Below are positions 1 through 9,532 of a stretch of 64,000 bases of DNA, piece after piece; positions within the stretch are counted from its first letter, which is position 1; each line of letters starts with the position of its first letter. The translations under genes and the position numbers were made by a program. The stretch lies in assembly GCF_004114425.1 (NCBI RefSeq), contig NZ_RDQF01000010.1, positions 117,834-181,833 on the forward strand, in the 5' to 3' direction. The notes under the pieces were generated by a model. It searched no databases. It was not told the origin of the DNA and saw only the letters and a program-made list of their open reading frames with translations. The stretch comes from Bradyrhizobium vignae (GTDB lineage Bacteria > Pseudomonadota > Alphaproteobacteria > Rhizobiales > Xanthobacteraceae).

Positions 1-116
1 GAATAGTTCGGCGTCACCGTGACGCGGTGGTTGGAGACCGAGACGATCAGCCGCTCGGCCCGCGCGGCGCCGCCGAGCAGCAGGACGAGAACGATGGCGA
101 GAAGCGCGCGCATCAT
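1..116 (-). CDS. TIGR02186-like exported protein, N-terminal part only
   Basis: Only the first 38 codons lie in the window; the gene runs off the left edge. The start MMRALLAIVLVLLLGGAARA is a clean signal peptide with an ARA cleavage site, followed by RLIVSVSNHRVTVTPNY, a beginning typical of the putative transmembrane family often paired with TauE/SafE exporters. The start codon overlaps the exporter's stop as ATGA, so the two are translationally coupled. Family assignment rests on the N-terminus and context, so it is tentative. Confidence 0.65.
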   Translation of the reverse strand, partial: MMRALLAIVLVLLLGGAARAERLIVSVSNHRVTVTPNY

Positions 117-1030
117 CCGTTCACTCCAAGCTCGCGAATGGTGAAGAGATCCGAGGGCTGGATCACCAGCTCGATCGCGAAGCGGACGCCGACCGAGAGG
201 ATCAAGAGGCCGAGCAGCAGCCGCAGCTGCTCGCCGCGGATCTTCTGGCCGGCGCGTGCGCCGAACTGCGCCCCGGTGACGCCGCCGACCATCAGGATCA
301 GCGCCAGCACGGCGTCGACGAGGTGATTGGTCACGGCGTGCAGCAGGGTCGCGAACAGCATCGTCACCAGCGTGAGCACCATCGAGGTCCCGATCACCGT
401 CGAGGTCGGTACCCTCAGCAGATAGATCATGATCGGCACCAGGATGAAGCCGCCGCCGATGCCCATGATGGCGCCGATGAAGCCGATCATGATGCCGACG
501 ACCACGACTGGGATCACGGACAGATAGATCTTCGAGCGCTTGAACCGCATCTTCAGCGGCAGGCCGTGGATCCAGTTGTGCGTGCGGCGCGGCGGCAGCG
601 CGCCGCGCCGGGTCCGCATCAATGCGCGCAGGCCCTCGGAGAACATCAGGCTGCCGACGGTGCTGAGCAGCACGACGTAGGAGAGCGCGATCATCAGATC
701 GAGCTGGCCGAGCGCGCGCAGCTGCGTGAAGGTCCACACGCCGAGCGCCGTCCCGGTCACGCCACCGCATAACAGTACACTCGCCAGCGCCGGATCGATC
801 GCGCGCCGCCGCCAGTAAGAGAGCGCTCCGGAAAAAGAGGAGGCCGCGATGTGGCTCGCCACGGAAGCGACCGCCACCGCCGGCGTGATGCCGATGAAGA
901 TCAGCAGCGGCGTCATCAGAAAGCCGCCGCCGATGCCGAACATGCCGGAGACGAAGCCGACGGCCGCGCCCATCGCCAGCACGAGGAAGACGTTGACTGG
1001 GAGATCGGCGATCGGGAGGTAAAGCTGCAT
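113..1030 (-). CDS. TauE/SafE (TSUP) family sulfite/anion exporter
   Basis: Inner-membrane protein of 305 residues from the start chosen here. It has the two-fold repeat of the TSUP family: each half starts with a glycine-rich motif (GMFGIGGGFL near residue 30 and GAIMGIGGGFIL in the second half), with about eight hydrophobic segments. Family members export sulfite, sulfonates or related sulfur anions; the substrate here cannot be read from sequence. The open frame continues 27 codons further upstream, but that part is charged and unlike the family, so MQLYLPIADL is preferred; the ribosome site is weak. It is coupled to the exported protein at the left edge through an ATGA overlap. Confidence 0.88.
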   Translation of the reverse strand: MQLYLPIADLPVNVFLVLAMGAAVGFVSGMFGIGGGFLMTPLLIFIGITPAVAVASVASHIAASSFSGALSYWRRRAIDPALASVLLCGGVTGTALGVWTFTQLRALGQLDLMIALSYVVLLSTVGSLMFSEGLRALMRTRRGALPPRRTHNWIHGLPLKMRFKRSKIYLSVIPVVVVGIMIGFIGAIMGIGGGFILVPIMIYLLRVPTSTVIGTSMVLTLVTMLFATLLHAVTNHLVDAVLALILMVGGVTGAQFGARAGQKIRGEQLRLLLGLLILSVGVRFAIELVIQPSDLFTIRELGVNG

Positions 1031-1257
1031 TGAGGGACCACGCTCCGGCGAGACGGATCGATTATCGCGGAATGCTCGCCGGACGGTCGGAACGATTGCC
1101 GCGCCCCTCAATAGCGGAATTTGGCGGCAGGCGGATCAGGAATTTTTGGCATGGGGAATCGCCGCGACCAGTTGGGGGGACGATGCCAGCCAGGCGCTCA
1201 GTCCACCTCTCCCCGTCGGAGAGAGGTGAACCGAGACCGTCGACGAGCAGTAAGTTC

Positions 1258-1360
1258 TAAAGCATGATCCGGAAAAGTGTGCAGCGGTTTTCCGAAACGA
1301 TCATGCTCAAACAATAACCTGAAGCGCGATGGTGATTCATCTTGATCCCATCGCGCTTTA
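1258..1360. repeat. Two-hairpin dispersed repeat, copy A
   Basis: A 103 bp palindromic element bounded by TAAAGC and GCTTTA. One half forms a hairpin from GCATGATC / GATCATGC arms with inner CCGGAAAA / TTTTCCG; the other forms GCGCGATGG / CCATCGCGC. It matches the copies at about 25177 and 63281. Its right end supplies the TAA stop (1358-1360, minus strand) of the long coiled-coil gene, fitting insertion at a TA dinucleotide inside that codon. Confidence 0.85.
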
Positions 1361-4300
1361 ATGCGCCGCTGACGCCGAGCGCTTGGCGGCGACCGGCTTC
1401 GGCGCTGGCTTTGCGCTTGCCTGCGGCGCGCTATCCCAGCCGCCGTTCGGGGTCGCAACGTTGACGGCGTCGTCGGGTTGCGGCTCGGCGCTGAAGGTCT
1501 GGATCGCGAGCTTGGCAGCGGCGAGCGATTGCGGGTCGAGGCGCTTCGCCACATCGTCGCGCTTGCTGGCCGCATCGGCATCGCCCTGCGCGGCGGCCAG
1601 GCTGAACCATTTGTAGGATTCGGCGAGGTTCTGCTCGACGCCGATGCCGCGGGCATAGAGGATGCCGAGGTTGAACTGGCTGTCGGCGACGCCGCGATCG
1701 GCAGCCTTTCGGAACCACTGCGCCGCGCTCTTGTAGTTGGCGCCGCGGCCGCCGCCATCGGCATCGAGCACCGCGAGATTGTGCATCGCCTTGGCGTTGC
1801 CGCGCTCGGCGGCTTGAGTGTAATAGCGGCGCGCGATGTCGGCGTCCTTCTTCACCCCTAGGCCCTTTTCGTACAGGGTGCCGAGGCGGAAGGTCGCAGG
1901 GACGACGCCGGCCTGCGCCGCGCGGTCGTACCACTTCGCCGCTTCGTCATAATTCGTGGCGATGCCCTTGCCTTCCGCAAAGCGCACGCCGATCTCGTAG
2001 GCCGCGGTCGCATCGCCCTTCATCGCAGCGGTGCGCAGGGCCGGACCGCCGATGCCATCAGGGAGCTTCTCGCTCGGCGGCACCTGGACGAGGCCGAGCT
2101 TGGCGCGGCTGGTGCCCGACAGCGCGCCGGTGACGTCGCTGCTGGAAGCAGGCGGCGGCACGGTCGCGGCGGGCGCCTGCGGGATTTCGACCGAGGCGGT
2201 GCTGCCGGAATTGGGCGTGGGAGGCGGCGCAGTATTGTTCTGCGATTGCCGTCCGATCGGCGTCGGCGAGGTCATCGACGGCGTGACCTGCTCGGGCACG
2301 GCCGGCTTGGTCTCGACCGGCGATGGCGCGGCCTGCGGTGCCGGCTCGTTCGGAATATTCTGCATCGCCGGCGGTGCGCTGCCGCCATCGAGCAGGTTCA
2401 TCGCCATCTTGAAGGTGCCGAGCACGATCACGACCACGCTCGCGCCGACCAGCAGCGAGCGGATCTTCGAGGTGATGGTCGAGCCACCTTCCTGGCCCTT
2501 GTCCTTGCCGCGGCTCGCCGCCGTCTTGGCGGCGCGGCCGGCTTTCTCGGGTGGCTGCGCGGCGGCAGCTTGCGCGGCGCGGCGTGCGGCTGCGATGAAG
2601 CTCGACGACGACACCGGCTCCTTCGGAGCCGCGGGAATTTCGCTGATCGCACTCTCTGAGGCGGCGATGCGCTCCGAGGGCGTGGCGACGCGCCCGCCCG
2701 GCCGCGTGCCCGGCTCGAGCGGATGATCCGGCGGCAGTTCTGGCACGATCGCAGCGCGCGCCGGCGCCGTATGCGGCTCCAGGATTTCGCTGATCGCGCG
2801 CGGCGGAATGGGCGGTGCCGCTGGCACCGGCGGTGGGGCGGCCGGACTGGCAGCGTGGAATTCGCGCGGCGCGGCGACGAAGGCGGCCGGTGCAGCCTGC
2901 GCGGCAGCGGGATTGGGCAGCTCAGGCTTCGGATCGTATTTCGGCGGCTGCGGCTGCGGCCGCGGCTCGCGCGCCATCGGCGCCGGCTCGATCGGTGCCG
3001 CCATCGGCATCGGCTGCGGGGCGGGGGCCGGCGGCGCGGTGCGCACCGCGCGCAGATCGCCTTCGATCATGGAGAGGCGATCGACGATGTGGCCGAGCGC
3101 ACTGTGGACGGCCTCGAGCGAGTCCTGGGTGTGCCGGTTGGTCTCGGCCTGGCTGAAACGGATGTCGGAGAGCTCGCGCTTGACGAGATCGACCATGCCG
3201 GAATCGGGCGGCGGGGCGGAGTTGCGACTCTCGGCCAGCGCGGCATAGGTCGCCTGCTGCCGCTCCAGGTGCCTGAGGATGTCGTGCAGCCCGTCCTCGA
3301 CGCGGCTCAAATTGTTGTTGCGCGGATCGGAGGCGGCTTCGATCCGCTCCAGCAGATAGGAGACGCGCTGTTCGAGATGGGCGAAGGTCGAGGCCGAGTC
3401 GTTGCCGACCTGCATGCGGTCGAAACGGTCCGACAGCGCGCGGATCGCGGCTTCGAGATGCTCGGTGCTCTCGGATGGCTGGGGCCGCTCGCGGGTTTCG
3501 AGCGCGGCGGTGAGCGCCGCAATGCGCTGCTCCAGCACCGCGAAGCTGTCGCCGTGGCCGGACGCGCGGGTGATCTGGTCGACCTTGGACGACAGCAGCT
3601 GCACGTCTTCGGACAGACGCGCGAGCGCCTCGTTGGACGCGACGTTGGAAACGATGGCGCGCAGCGCGGAGATCGCGCCTTCGAGCTGCTGCACGGTCGA
3701 GGGGTCGTCATTGGCGCGCAGGATCAGGTCGAGCTTGGCGCCGAGATTGCGGATCGCCTCGTCGTAGCCGGTGAGCTGCTCGGCCGGGGTCAGCGTGCGC
3801 AGCACCTGCTTGATGTCGGACAATGCGCGCTCGATGCCCGCGAGGATCTGGCCGTCGGTGCCGTTGGAGCGGGTCTCGTCGATACGACGGTGCAGCGAGC
3901 GGATCTCGTTCTCGATCGATTCGATCGCGCGCCGCGGCATCGCCTCGGTGATGGCGGCACGGATTTCGGCAAGCTCGCTGCGGAAAGCGGCGATCGCCTG
4001 CTCGGTAGTGTCGGGACGCTGGAGCGACTCGATCTGGCTGGTGATCTTGAGCAGATGGCGTTCGAGCGAGGAGAAATCCGGCCCCGGCTGCGGGGGCGGC
4101 GGCGCGTAGGCAGGTGCGGGCGGCGCCATCGGAGGCGCGTAAGGAGCCGCAGGCGCAAGCGACGGGGCGGCACGCGGCGGCATCTGCCTGGGCGTAAAGC
4201 CGTCGAGCTCGCTCTGGCGCGCCGTGATCTCGGCGACCGCGACGTCGAACGACGCCGGGCTCAGGGGTGGTGAGCTGCGATAGACCTGCGCGGCCGCGCG

Positions 4301-4747
4301 CTCGACCGCATCGGCCTGGCGCTGGCGCGTGTCGGCCGGGGCGGGGCGTGGCGCCTGCTGCGGCTGCCGCTGCGGACGGGAGATTTGCGACAGGCGCGCA
4401 TCGAGCCGCGAGATCGCATCATTGAGCTGGCGCGCGACGCCCTGCTCGCGCGAGACGTCTCGTTCACGAGAAGAGTCTTGGCGCGGGGCGGGCTTTGAAA
4501 TCCGTTCGATCTGCTGGGTGATCGCGTCGAGCCGCTGGTGGATGTCGGCGACTTCGCGGCTCTCCTGACTCGGCATGTGGTGCGGACGCTGGTCGTAGGG
4601 TCCGCGAAAGTTCGGCGGGGTCGTCTCGCCGAGCGTGGAGTTCAGCCAGTCGTTGAGTGACATGCCGGCTCTGCGCGCAGCAGCTTCGGCCCGCTCCCTG
4701 ACGGAGGGATCGATGCCGTCAACACTCCACGATACGCGCGAATTCAT
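1358..4747 (-). CDS. Large coiled-coil / Sel1-repeat membrane protein (PodJ-like localization factor candidate)
   Basis: Protein of 1129 residues. The N-terminus (VSWSVDGIDPSVRERAEAAA...MSLNDWL) resembles the opening common to alphaproteobacterial polar or localization factors. Residues of about 60-600 are charged and rich in heptad-like Ile/Leu, consistent with long coiled coil broken by Pro/Ala linkers. One membrane span lies near residues 763-782 (LLVGASVVVIVLG). The C-terminus carries four Sel1-type repeats (about 910-1070; for example AAKWYDRAAQAG and AAQWFRKAADRG). This order, cytoplasmic coiled coil, one span, periplasmic Sel1 repeats, is that of PodJ. The ATG at 4747 is chosen because the 25 upstream in-frame residues look unrelated. 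The role in polarity is inferred from architecture. Confidence 0.8.
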   Translation of the reverse strand: MNSRVSWSVDGIDPSVRERAEAAARRAGMSLNDWLNSTLGETTPPNFRGPYDQRPHHMPSQESREVADIHQRLDAITQQIERISKPAPRQDSSRERDVSREQGVARQLNDAISRLDARLSQISRPQRQPQQAPRPAPADTRQRQADAVERAAAQVYRSSPPLSPASFDVAVAEITARQSELDGFTPRQMPPRAAPSLAPAAPYAPPMAPPAPAYAPPPPQPGPDFSSLERHLLKITSQIESLQRPDTTEQAIAAFRSELAEIRAAITEAMPRRAIESIENEIRSLHRRIDETRSNGTDGQILAGIERALSDIKQVLRTLTPAEQLTGYDEAIRNLGAKLDLILRANDDPSTVQQLEGAISALRAIVSNVASNEALARLSEDVQLLSSKVDQITRASGHGDSFAVLEQRIAALTAALETRERPQPSESTEHLEAAIRALSDRFDRMQVGNDSASTFAHLEQRVSYLLERIEAASDPRNNNLSRVEDGLHDILRHLERQQATYAALAESRNSAPPPDSGMVDLVKRELSDIRFSQAETNRHTQDSLEAVHSALGHIVDRLSMIEGDLRAVRTAPPAPAPQPMPMAAPIEPAPMAREPRPQPQPPKYDPKPELPNPAAAQAAPAAFVAAPREFHAASPAAPPPVPAAPPIPPRAISEILEPHTAPARAAIVPELPPDHPLEPGTRPGGRVATPSERIAASESAISEIPAAPKEPVSSSSFIAAARRAAQAAAAQPPEKAGRAAKTAASRGKDKGQEGGSTITSKIRSLLVGASVVVIVLGTFKMAMNLLDGGSAPPAMQNIPNEPAPQAAPSPVETKPAVPEQVTPSMTSPTPIGRQSQNNTAPPPTPNSGSTASVEIPQAPAATVPPPASSSDVTGALSGTSRAKLGLVQVPPSEKLPDGIGGPALRTAAMKGDATAAYEIGVRFAEGKGIATNYDEAAKWYDRAAQAGVVPATFRLGTLYEKGLGVKKDADIARRYYTQAAERGNAKAMHNLAVLDADGGGRGANYKSAAQWFRKAADRGVADSQFNLGILYARGIGVEQNLAESYKWFSLAAAQGDADAASKRDDVAKRLDPQSLAAAKLAIQTFSAEPQPDDAVNVATPNGGWDSAPQASAKPAPKPVAAKRSASAAH

Positions 4748-4967
4748 GACTCTGTCCGGTTCCGACTCCGGCGCCCCACCCGGCGCCTTCAGCTTCCCCA
4801 CGCGTGCCGGTTGCAAAGACAATCGAATTTGGCGCGGGTCGTCTGCCTCGAAAACCGACTTTTTCCTGTTACGGTAAATAACGAGTTAAGGAATGCGGCG
4901 CGGCTGTCTTAAAGTTGGGCGGGGGGAACTCGGGCACCCGAGCGGCGCCACTGCATCCAGGTGGCCT

Positions 4968-5077
4968 GCTGCCGCAGAAGGCGGGCGATCCAGTACGCCG
5001 CGGCGGCTCGATTCCAGCCGCGCCGCCCCGGAGTACGGGATGCCCCGCTTTCGCGGGGCATGACACCGGTGGGTGTG
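4968..5077. repeat. Dispersed palindromic repeat (GTACGGGATGCCCCGC type)
   Basis: Between the coiled-coil gene and padR lies a GC-rich repeat-like block. It contains ATCCAGTAC near its left side, GGAGTACGGGATGC to the right, and a tight hairpin ATGCCCCGC-tt-tcGCGGGGCAT (5040-5062). No convincing reading frame is present. It looks like one of the short mobile palindromic repeats scattered through Bradyrhizobium intergenic DNA. Confidence 0.5.
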
Positions 5078-5102
5078 GTGACAGTCTCCTGTCGCGTCGG
5101 GC

Positions 5103-5693
5103 TCAGCCCTTCCCCTCGCGCTTGCCATCCTCGATCGGCACCACCGCGGCCTTGCCGCTCATCGTCGACAGCGCCGACAGAGCCTCTTCGCAGAAATCCG
5201 CCACCATCTGCTCGTGACGGGCCCCTAAGCGGAGCAGGAGCAGGTTGCCGAGATCGAGCCGGCCTTCCGCCGTGCCGTCCGGAAAACGCTTCTTCAGGAT
5301 GCGCTCGTAATTGGCATGGCGGTCGCGATGGTGCTCCAGGCGGGCCATCAGGTCAGTGCGCATCGGTTCGATATCGACGCTGTCGAGCGCATGAAGCCGG
5401 ACCAGGAGGTCGTCCTTGATAGAAGGCGGCGTGCTTGGCCGCGCGGCCCAGTGCCGCAGCGCTGTTCGGCCCTCGGGAGTGAGCGTATAGATCAGTTTGT
5501 TGGGCTTGCCTGTCTGCACGACCTCGCGGCCCTGGATGTAGCCGCGGTCGCGCAGCTTGGAGAGCTCGCGGTAGATTTGCTGGTGGTCGGCCTTCCAGAA
5601 GAAGCCGATCGAGGAATCGAAGGTCTTGGCGAGCTCGTAGCCCGTCATCGGACGTTCCGTCAGGCATGCGAGGATTGCGTCGCCCAGCGCCAT
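5103..5693 (-). CDS. PadR family transcriptional regulator
   Basis: A 196-residue regulator with the PadR winged helix at the N-terminus: GDAILACLTERPMTGYELAK, then a recognition region (FFWKADHQQIYRELSKLRDRGYI) and a wing with YTLTPEGRTALRHW. The C-terminal half is the helical dimerisation region of the longer PadR subfamily. The ATG at 5693 has AGGAGG six bases upstream; a GTG one codon earlier is too close to that site. It is transcribed away from the fatty-acid oxidation genes, and two palindromes lie in the divergent region, so repression of itself and of the acyl-CoA genes is the natural inference. The inducer is unknown; an acyl-CoA or aromatic acid would fit. Confidence 0.9.
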   Translation of the reverse strand: MALGDAILACLTERPMTGYELAKTFDSSIGFFWKADHQQIYRELSKLRDRGYIQGREVVQTGKPNKLIYTLTPEGRTALRHWAARPSTPPSIKDDLLVRLHALDSVDIEPMRTDLMARLEHHRDRHANYERILKKRFPDGTAEGRLDLGNLLLLRLGARHEQMVADFCEEALSALSTMSGKAAVVPIEDGKREGKG

Positions 5694-5737
5694 CACCGGC
5701 CTCCTGTTCTTGATCTCCGACCAATATGCTTGACTTT

Positions 5738-5772
5738 ATGCGCATCGGCGCATATGCGTCAATGTGCATATG
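5738..5772. promoter_or_regulatory. Two overlapping palindromes, probable PadR operator
   Basis: TATGCGC-atcg-GCGCATA (5738-5755) has perfect 7 bp arms. It overlaps ATATGC-gtcaatgt-GCATAT (5753-5772), perfect 6 bp arms with an 8-base spacer, the ATGT-N8-ACAT-like geometry known for PadR sites. Both lie 45-80 bp upstream of padR. Binding is inferred from geometry and position. Confidence 0.6.
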
Positions 5773-5891
5773 AGGCAGCGTGCAGGCGGGCCAAAATCCC
5801 GGCTGAAAAATCCAGCGGAATCAACCTTCTGGCTACTGTGCATGGGGTTGTTTTCGTAACTTTTGCCCTTGGCCTAGGGAGGCACCTGAGA

Positions 5892-6278
5892 ATGACCGGC
5901 CTCGATTCCTGGTACGCCTACATGAAGTCTCATGACCGCGCCGCGCTCTGGGACCTCCTGCATCCCGACGCTGTGTTCGAAAGCCCCGTCGTGCACACAC
6001 CGCAGCGCGGCCGCGAAATCACCTTCAAATACCTCTCCAGCGCCGAGAAGGTGCTCGGTGGCCCCGGCTTCACCTATGTCGGCGAGTGGACGAACGAGCG
6101 CGGCGCCGTGCTCGAATTCAAGACCATGATCGACGGCATCGAGATCAACGGCGTCGACATCATCAGCTTCGATGCCGAGGGACGCATCACCCATTTCAAG
6201 GTGATGGTCCGGCCGCTCAAGGCCATCAACATGCTGCACCGCCTGATGGCGGAGCAGCTTGCCGCCGCCCAATCATAA
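5892..6278 (+). CDS. SnoaL-like / NTF2-fold protein
   Basis: A 128-residue protein of the NTF2-like fold: an N-terminal helix ([20 protein letters not shown]), then [20 protein letters not shown] and alternating strands ending [19 protein letters not shown]. Such proteins act as small cyclases, hydrolases or isomerases, or only bind ligands; the catalytic residues of ketosteroid isomerase are not evident. The ATG at 5892 is preceded by AGGGAGG, so the longer open frame upstream is not used. It is the first gene of the fatty-acid set, about 40 bp before the acyl-CoA dehydrogenase, so a role with CoA-linked substrates is plausible. Confidence 0.8.
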   Translation: MTGLDSWYAYMKSHDRAALWDLLHPDAVFESPVVHTPQRGREITFKYLSSAEKVLGGPGFTYVGEWTNERGAVLEFKTMIDGIEINGVDIISFDAEGRITHFKVMVRPLKAINMLHRLMAEQLAAAQS

Positions 6279-6319
6279 GCCCAACATCATCCCTTCAGGG
6301 CCCATGCCGGGAGACCATC

Positions 6320-8110
6320 ATGCCGATCTATAAAGCCCCTGTCGAAGACGTGAACTTCCTGCTCAACGACGTCTTCCAGATCGACCGCTACGACAATCTG
6401 CCGGGCTTCTCCGATGCGTCGAGCGACGTGCGCGAGGCGATCCTGGGCGAAGCCGCCAAGCTCGCCGAAGAAGTGCTGCAGCCGCTCAATCGCGTGGGCG
6501 ATCTCGAAGGCTGCAAGCGGGCCGACGACGGCAGTGTCACCACGCCGAAGGGGTTCAAGGACGCCTTCAAGCAAGTGGCCGAAGGCGGCTGGCTCGGCCT
6601 GTCGGCGCCGACCGAGTTCGGGGGCCAGGGTCTGCCGGTGACGCTCTCGCAAGCCGTCAACGAATTCCAGATCTCCGCCAACATGGCGTTCTCGATGTAT
6701 GGCGGCCTCACCATGGGCGCGACCGCGGCGCTGCTCGTCCATGGAAGCCCTGAGCAGAAGAAGACTTACGTGCCGAAGATGGTGGCGGGCCAATGGACCG
6801 GCACCATGAACCTCACTGAGCCGCATTGCGGCACCGATCTCGGCATGCTCCGCACCAAGGCCGTGCGCCAGGCCGACGGCAGCTTCAAGATCACGGGCAC
6901 CAAGATCTTCATCTCGGCCGGCGAGCACGATCTCGCCGAAAACATCATCCATCTCGTGCTCGCCCGCATCGAGGGCGCGCCCGCCGGCATCAAGGGCGTG
7001 TCGCTGTTCGTGGTGCCGAAATTCCTCGTGAATGCCGATGGTTCGGTCGGGGCACGGAACGGCGTCGTCTGCGGCTCGATCGAGCACAAGATGGGCATCC
7101 ACGGTAATTCGACGTGTGTGATGAACTACGACAACGCCACCGGCTGGCTGATCGGCGAAGAGAACAAGGGCATGCAAGGCATGTTCGTGATGATGAACGA
7201 AGCCAGGCTCGGCGTCGCCGTGCAGGGCCTCGCACAGTCGGAGGTCGCCTATCAGAACGCGGTCGCCTATGCCCGCGAGCGCATCCAAGGCCGTTCCCTC
7301 ACCGGTGCCAAGGCACCTGACAAGCCGGCCGATCCGATCATCGTGCATCCCGACGTGCGCCGCACGCTGCTCTCGATCCGTGCCTTCAACGAAGCCGCGC
7401 GCGCATTCGTGATCTGGACCGCACTGAAGAGCGACGTCGCCCATCGTTCCGAAGACCCCAGGGATCGCCAGGCCGCCGACGACCACATGGGCCTGATGAC
7501 GCCGGTGCTGAAGGGTTTCCTCACCGATTACGGCTTCGCCAACGCGGTGCAGGCGCAGCAGATGTATGGCGGCCACGGTTACATCGCCGAGCAGGGCATG
7601 GAGCAGTTCGTGCGCGATGCCCGTATTGCGATGATCTATGAAGGCGCCAACGGCATCCAGGCGCTCGACCTGGTCGGCCGCAAGCTGCCGCGCGACGGTG
7701 GCCGTGCCATCATGGCGTTCTTCGGCGAGGTCATGGCTTTCGCCAAGGAGAACGGCGGCGACGAGGCGATGAAGCCTTTCATCACCCCGCTCTCGACTTC
7801 GCTCGGCCATCTCCAGCAAGCCACCACCTGGCTGATGCAAAACGCGATGGCGAAGCCGGACAATGCGGGAGCAGCCGCGACCGACTACCTGCACCTCTTC
7901 GGCTTCGTCGCGCTCGGCTACATGTGGGCGAAGATGGCCAAGGTGACGCAGGCGAAGATTGCCGAGTCGGGCGCCACGCCCTATCTCTCGACCAAGCTCG
8001 TCACCGGCCGCTTCTTCATGGAGCGGATGCTGCCGGAGACCGCGGCCAATCTCGCGCGCATCCAGGCCGGCTGCGCCACCATCATGGAATTGCCGGCGGA
8101 AGCGTTCTGA
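6320..8110 (+). CDS. Acyl-CoA dehydrogenase (long form with C-terminal extension)
   Basis: FAD-dependent acyl-CoA dehydrogenase of 596 residues, introducing the first double bond of beta-oxidation. The middle domain shows [13 protein letters not shown] and [13 protein letters not shown]; the C-terminal domain shows [23 protein letters not shown] and [18 protein letters not shown], where the glutamate of YEGANGIQ is the expected catalytic base. The extra ~120 residues after this place it in the 590-600 residue group with DmdC-like enzymes (3-methylmercaptopropionyl-CoA dehydrogenase), but chain-length or sulfur specificity cannot be told from sequence. A GGGAG site precedes ATG 6320. It heads a set with thiolase and a FadB-type protein. 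Confidence 0.93.
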   Translation: MPIYKAPVEDVNFLLNDVFQIDRYDNLPGFSDASSDVREAILGEAAKLAEEVLQPLNRVGDLEGCKRADDGSVTTPKGFKDAFKQVAEGGWLGLSAPTEFGGQGLPVTLSQAVNEFQISANMAFSMYGGLTMGATAALLVHGSPEQKKTYVPKMVAGQWTGTMNLTEPHCGTDLGMLRTKAVRQADGSFKITGTKIFISAGEHDLAENIIHLVLARIEGAPAGIKGVSLFVVPKFLVNADGSVGARNGVVCGSIEHKMGIHGNSTCVMNYDNATGWLIGEENKGMQGMFVMMNEARLGVAVQGLAQSEVAYQNAVAYARERIQGRSLTGAKAPDKPADPIIVHPDVRRTLLSIRAFNEAARAFVIWTALKSDVAHRSEDPRDRQAADDHMGLMTPVLKGFLTDYGFANAVQAQQMYGGHGYIAEQGMEQFVRDARIAMIYEGANGIQALDLVGRKLPRDGGRAIMAFFGEVMAFAKENGGDEAMKPFITPLSTSLGHLQQATTWLMQNAMAKPDNAGAAATDYLHLFGFVALGYMWAKMAKVTQAKIAESGATPYLSTKLVTGRFFMERMLPETAANLARIQAGCATIMELPAEAF

Positions 8111-8167
8111 AGCCTGCTTCCGCCGGCGTTTCCCAACAGCTTTCGAACATCACATCAGGAGGGCGTC

Positions 8168-9376
8168 ATGCCTGAGGCATTCATCTACGATCACGTCCGC
8201 ACCCCGCGCGGCCGCGGCAAGCCGGATGGCGCGCTGCACGAAGTCACGGCGCTCGCACTCGCCACGGTGCCGCTGAAGGCACTGAAGGACCGCAACAACC
8301 TGCCCGAGGACTCCGTCGACGACGTCGTGCTCGGCGTGGTCGATCCGGTCGGCGAAGCCGGCTCCGACATCGCGCGCTTCGCCGCGCTGAAGGCGGGCCT
8401 CGGCGAAGCCGTGCCGGGCGTGCAGATCAGCCGCTTCTGCGCCTCCGGCCTCGATGCCGTGAACTTCGCCGCCGCGCAGATCATGAGCGGCCAACACGAT
8501 CTGGTGATCGGCGGCGGCGCCGAATCCATGAGCCGCGTCGGCATCGGCGCCTCCGGCGGCGCCTGGCCGATGGACCCCTCGATCGCAGTGCCGGCTTATT
8601 TCATGCCGCAGGGCGTCTCGGCCGATCTGATCGCCACCAAGTATGGCTTCTCCCGCGACGACGTCGATGCCTACGCCGTGCAGAGCCAGCAACGCGCCGG
8701 CAAGGCCTGGGACGAGGGCCGCTTCGACAAGTCGGTCGTGCCGGTGAAGGACATCAACGGCCTCACCATTCTCGCCAAGGACGAGCATATGCGCCCCAAC
8801 ACGACGATGCAGTCGCTGGCGCAGCTGCAGCCCTCGTTCACGATGATGGCGCAGATGGGCGGCTTCGACGGCGTCGCGGTGCAGTCGCACCCCGAGATCG
8901 AGCGCGTCAACTACGTGCACCACGCCGGCAATTCGTCGGGTATCGTCGACGGCGCCGGCGCGGTGCTGCTCGGCAGCAAAGAGGCAGGCGCGAAATACGG
9001 CATGAAGCCACGTGCGAAGATCCGCGCCTTCGCCAACATTGGCTCCGAGCCGGCGATGATGCTGACGGGTCCGGTCGACGTCACCGAAAAGCTCTTTGCG
9101 CGCTCCGGCATGAAGAAGTCGGACATCGACCTGTTCGAGCTCAACGAGGCCTTCGCCTCCGTCGTGCTGCGCTACATCCAGGCCTTCGACATCGATAACG
9201 CCAAGATCAACGTCAACGGCGGCGCGATCGCGCTCGGCCATCCGTTAGGGGCGACCGGTGCGATGATTCTCGGCACCGTGCTCGACGAGCTCGAGCGCAC
9301 CAACAAGTCCACCGCCCTTGTGACGCTGTGCATCGGTGGCGGCATGGGCACCGCGACCATCATCGAGCGCGTGTAA
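8168..9376 (+). CDS. fadA: Acetyl-CoA C-acyltransferase (thiolase)
   Basis: 402-residue thiolase, releasing acetyl-CoA from 3-ketoacyl-CoA. The nucleophilic cysteine is Cys91 in [11 protein letters not shown]; the second conserved block [18 protein letters not shown] holds the catalytic His, and CIGGGMGTA near the end holds the second active-site Cys. A GGAGGG ribosome site precedes the ATG. It lies 57 bp after the dehydrogenase and 156 bp before the FadB-type gene, so the three enzymes together cover all beta-oxidation steps. Degradative thiolase is more likely than biosynthetic because of this context. Confidence 0.93.
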   Translation: MPEAFIYDHVRTPRGRGKPDGALHEVTALALATVPLKALKDRNNLPEDSVDDVVLGVVDPVGEAGSDIARFAALKAGLGEAVPGVQISRFCASGLDAVNFAAAQIMSGQHDLVIGGGAESMSRVGIGASGGAWPMDPSIAVPAYFMPQGVSADLIATKYGFSRDDVDAYAVQSQQRAGKAWDEGRFDKSVVPVKDINGLTILAKDEHMRPNTTMQSLAQLQPSFTMMAQMGGFDGVAVQSHPEIERVNYVHHAGNSSGIVDGAGAVLLGSKEAGAKYGMKPRAKIRAFANIGSEPAMMLTGPVDVTEKLFARSGMKKSDIDLFELNEAFASVVLRYIQAFDIDNAKINVNGGAIALGHPLGATGAMILGTVLDELERTNKSTALVTLCIGGGMGTATIIERV

Positions 9377-9383
9377 CGAGCTG

Positions 9384-9473
9384 CCGCAGGGTGGGCAAAG
9401 CGAAGCGTGCCCACCACTGCTGCCTTTCGCGAATGAGGGTGGGCACGGCGCAAGAGCGCCTTTGCCCACCCGA
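9384..9473. repeat. GTGGGCA dispersed inverted repeat, copy 1
   Basis: Two nested hairpins: GTGGGCAaagcgaagcgTGCCCAC and GGTGGGCAcggcgcaagagcgcctTTGCCCACC, separated by about 23 bp. It fills the gap between thiolase and the FadB gene. The reverse complement of 37510-37600 carries the same two hairpins in the same order. Confidence 0.75.
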
Positions 9474-9532
9474 CGAGATCTCAAGTCAACCGCCGCGCCT
9501 GAGATCGGCTGCGGCACCGAGGAGCAGCCACC

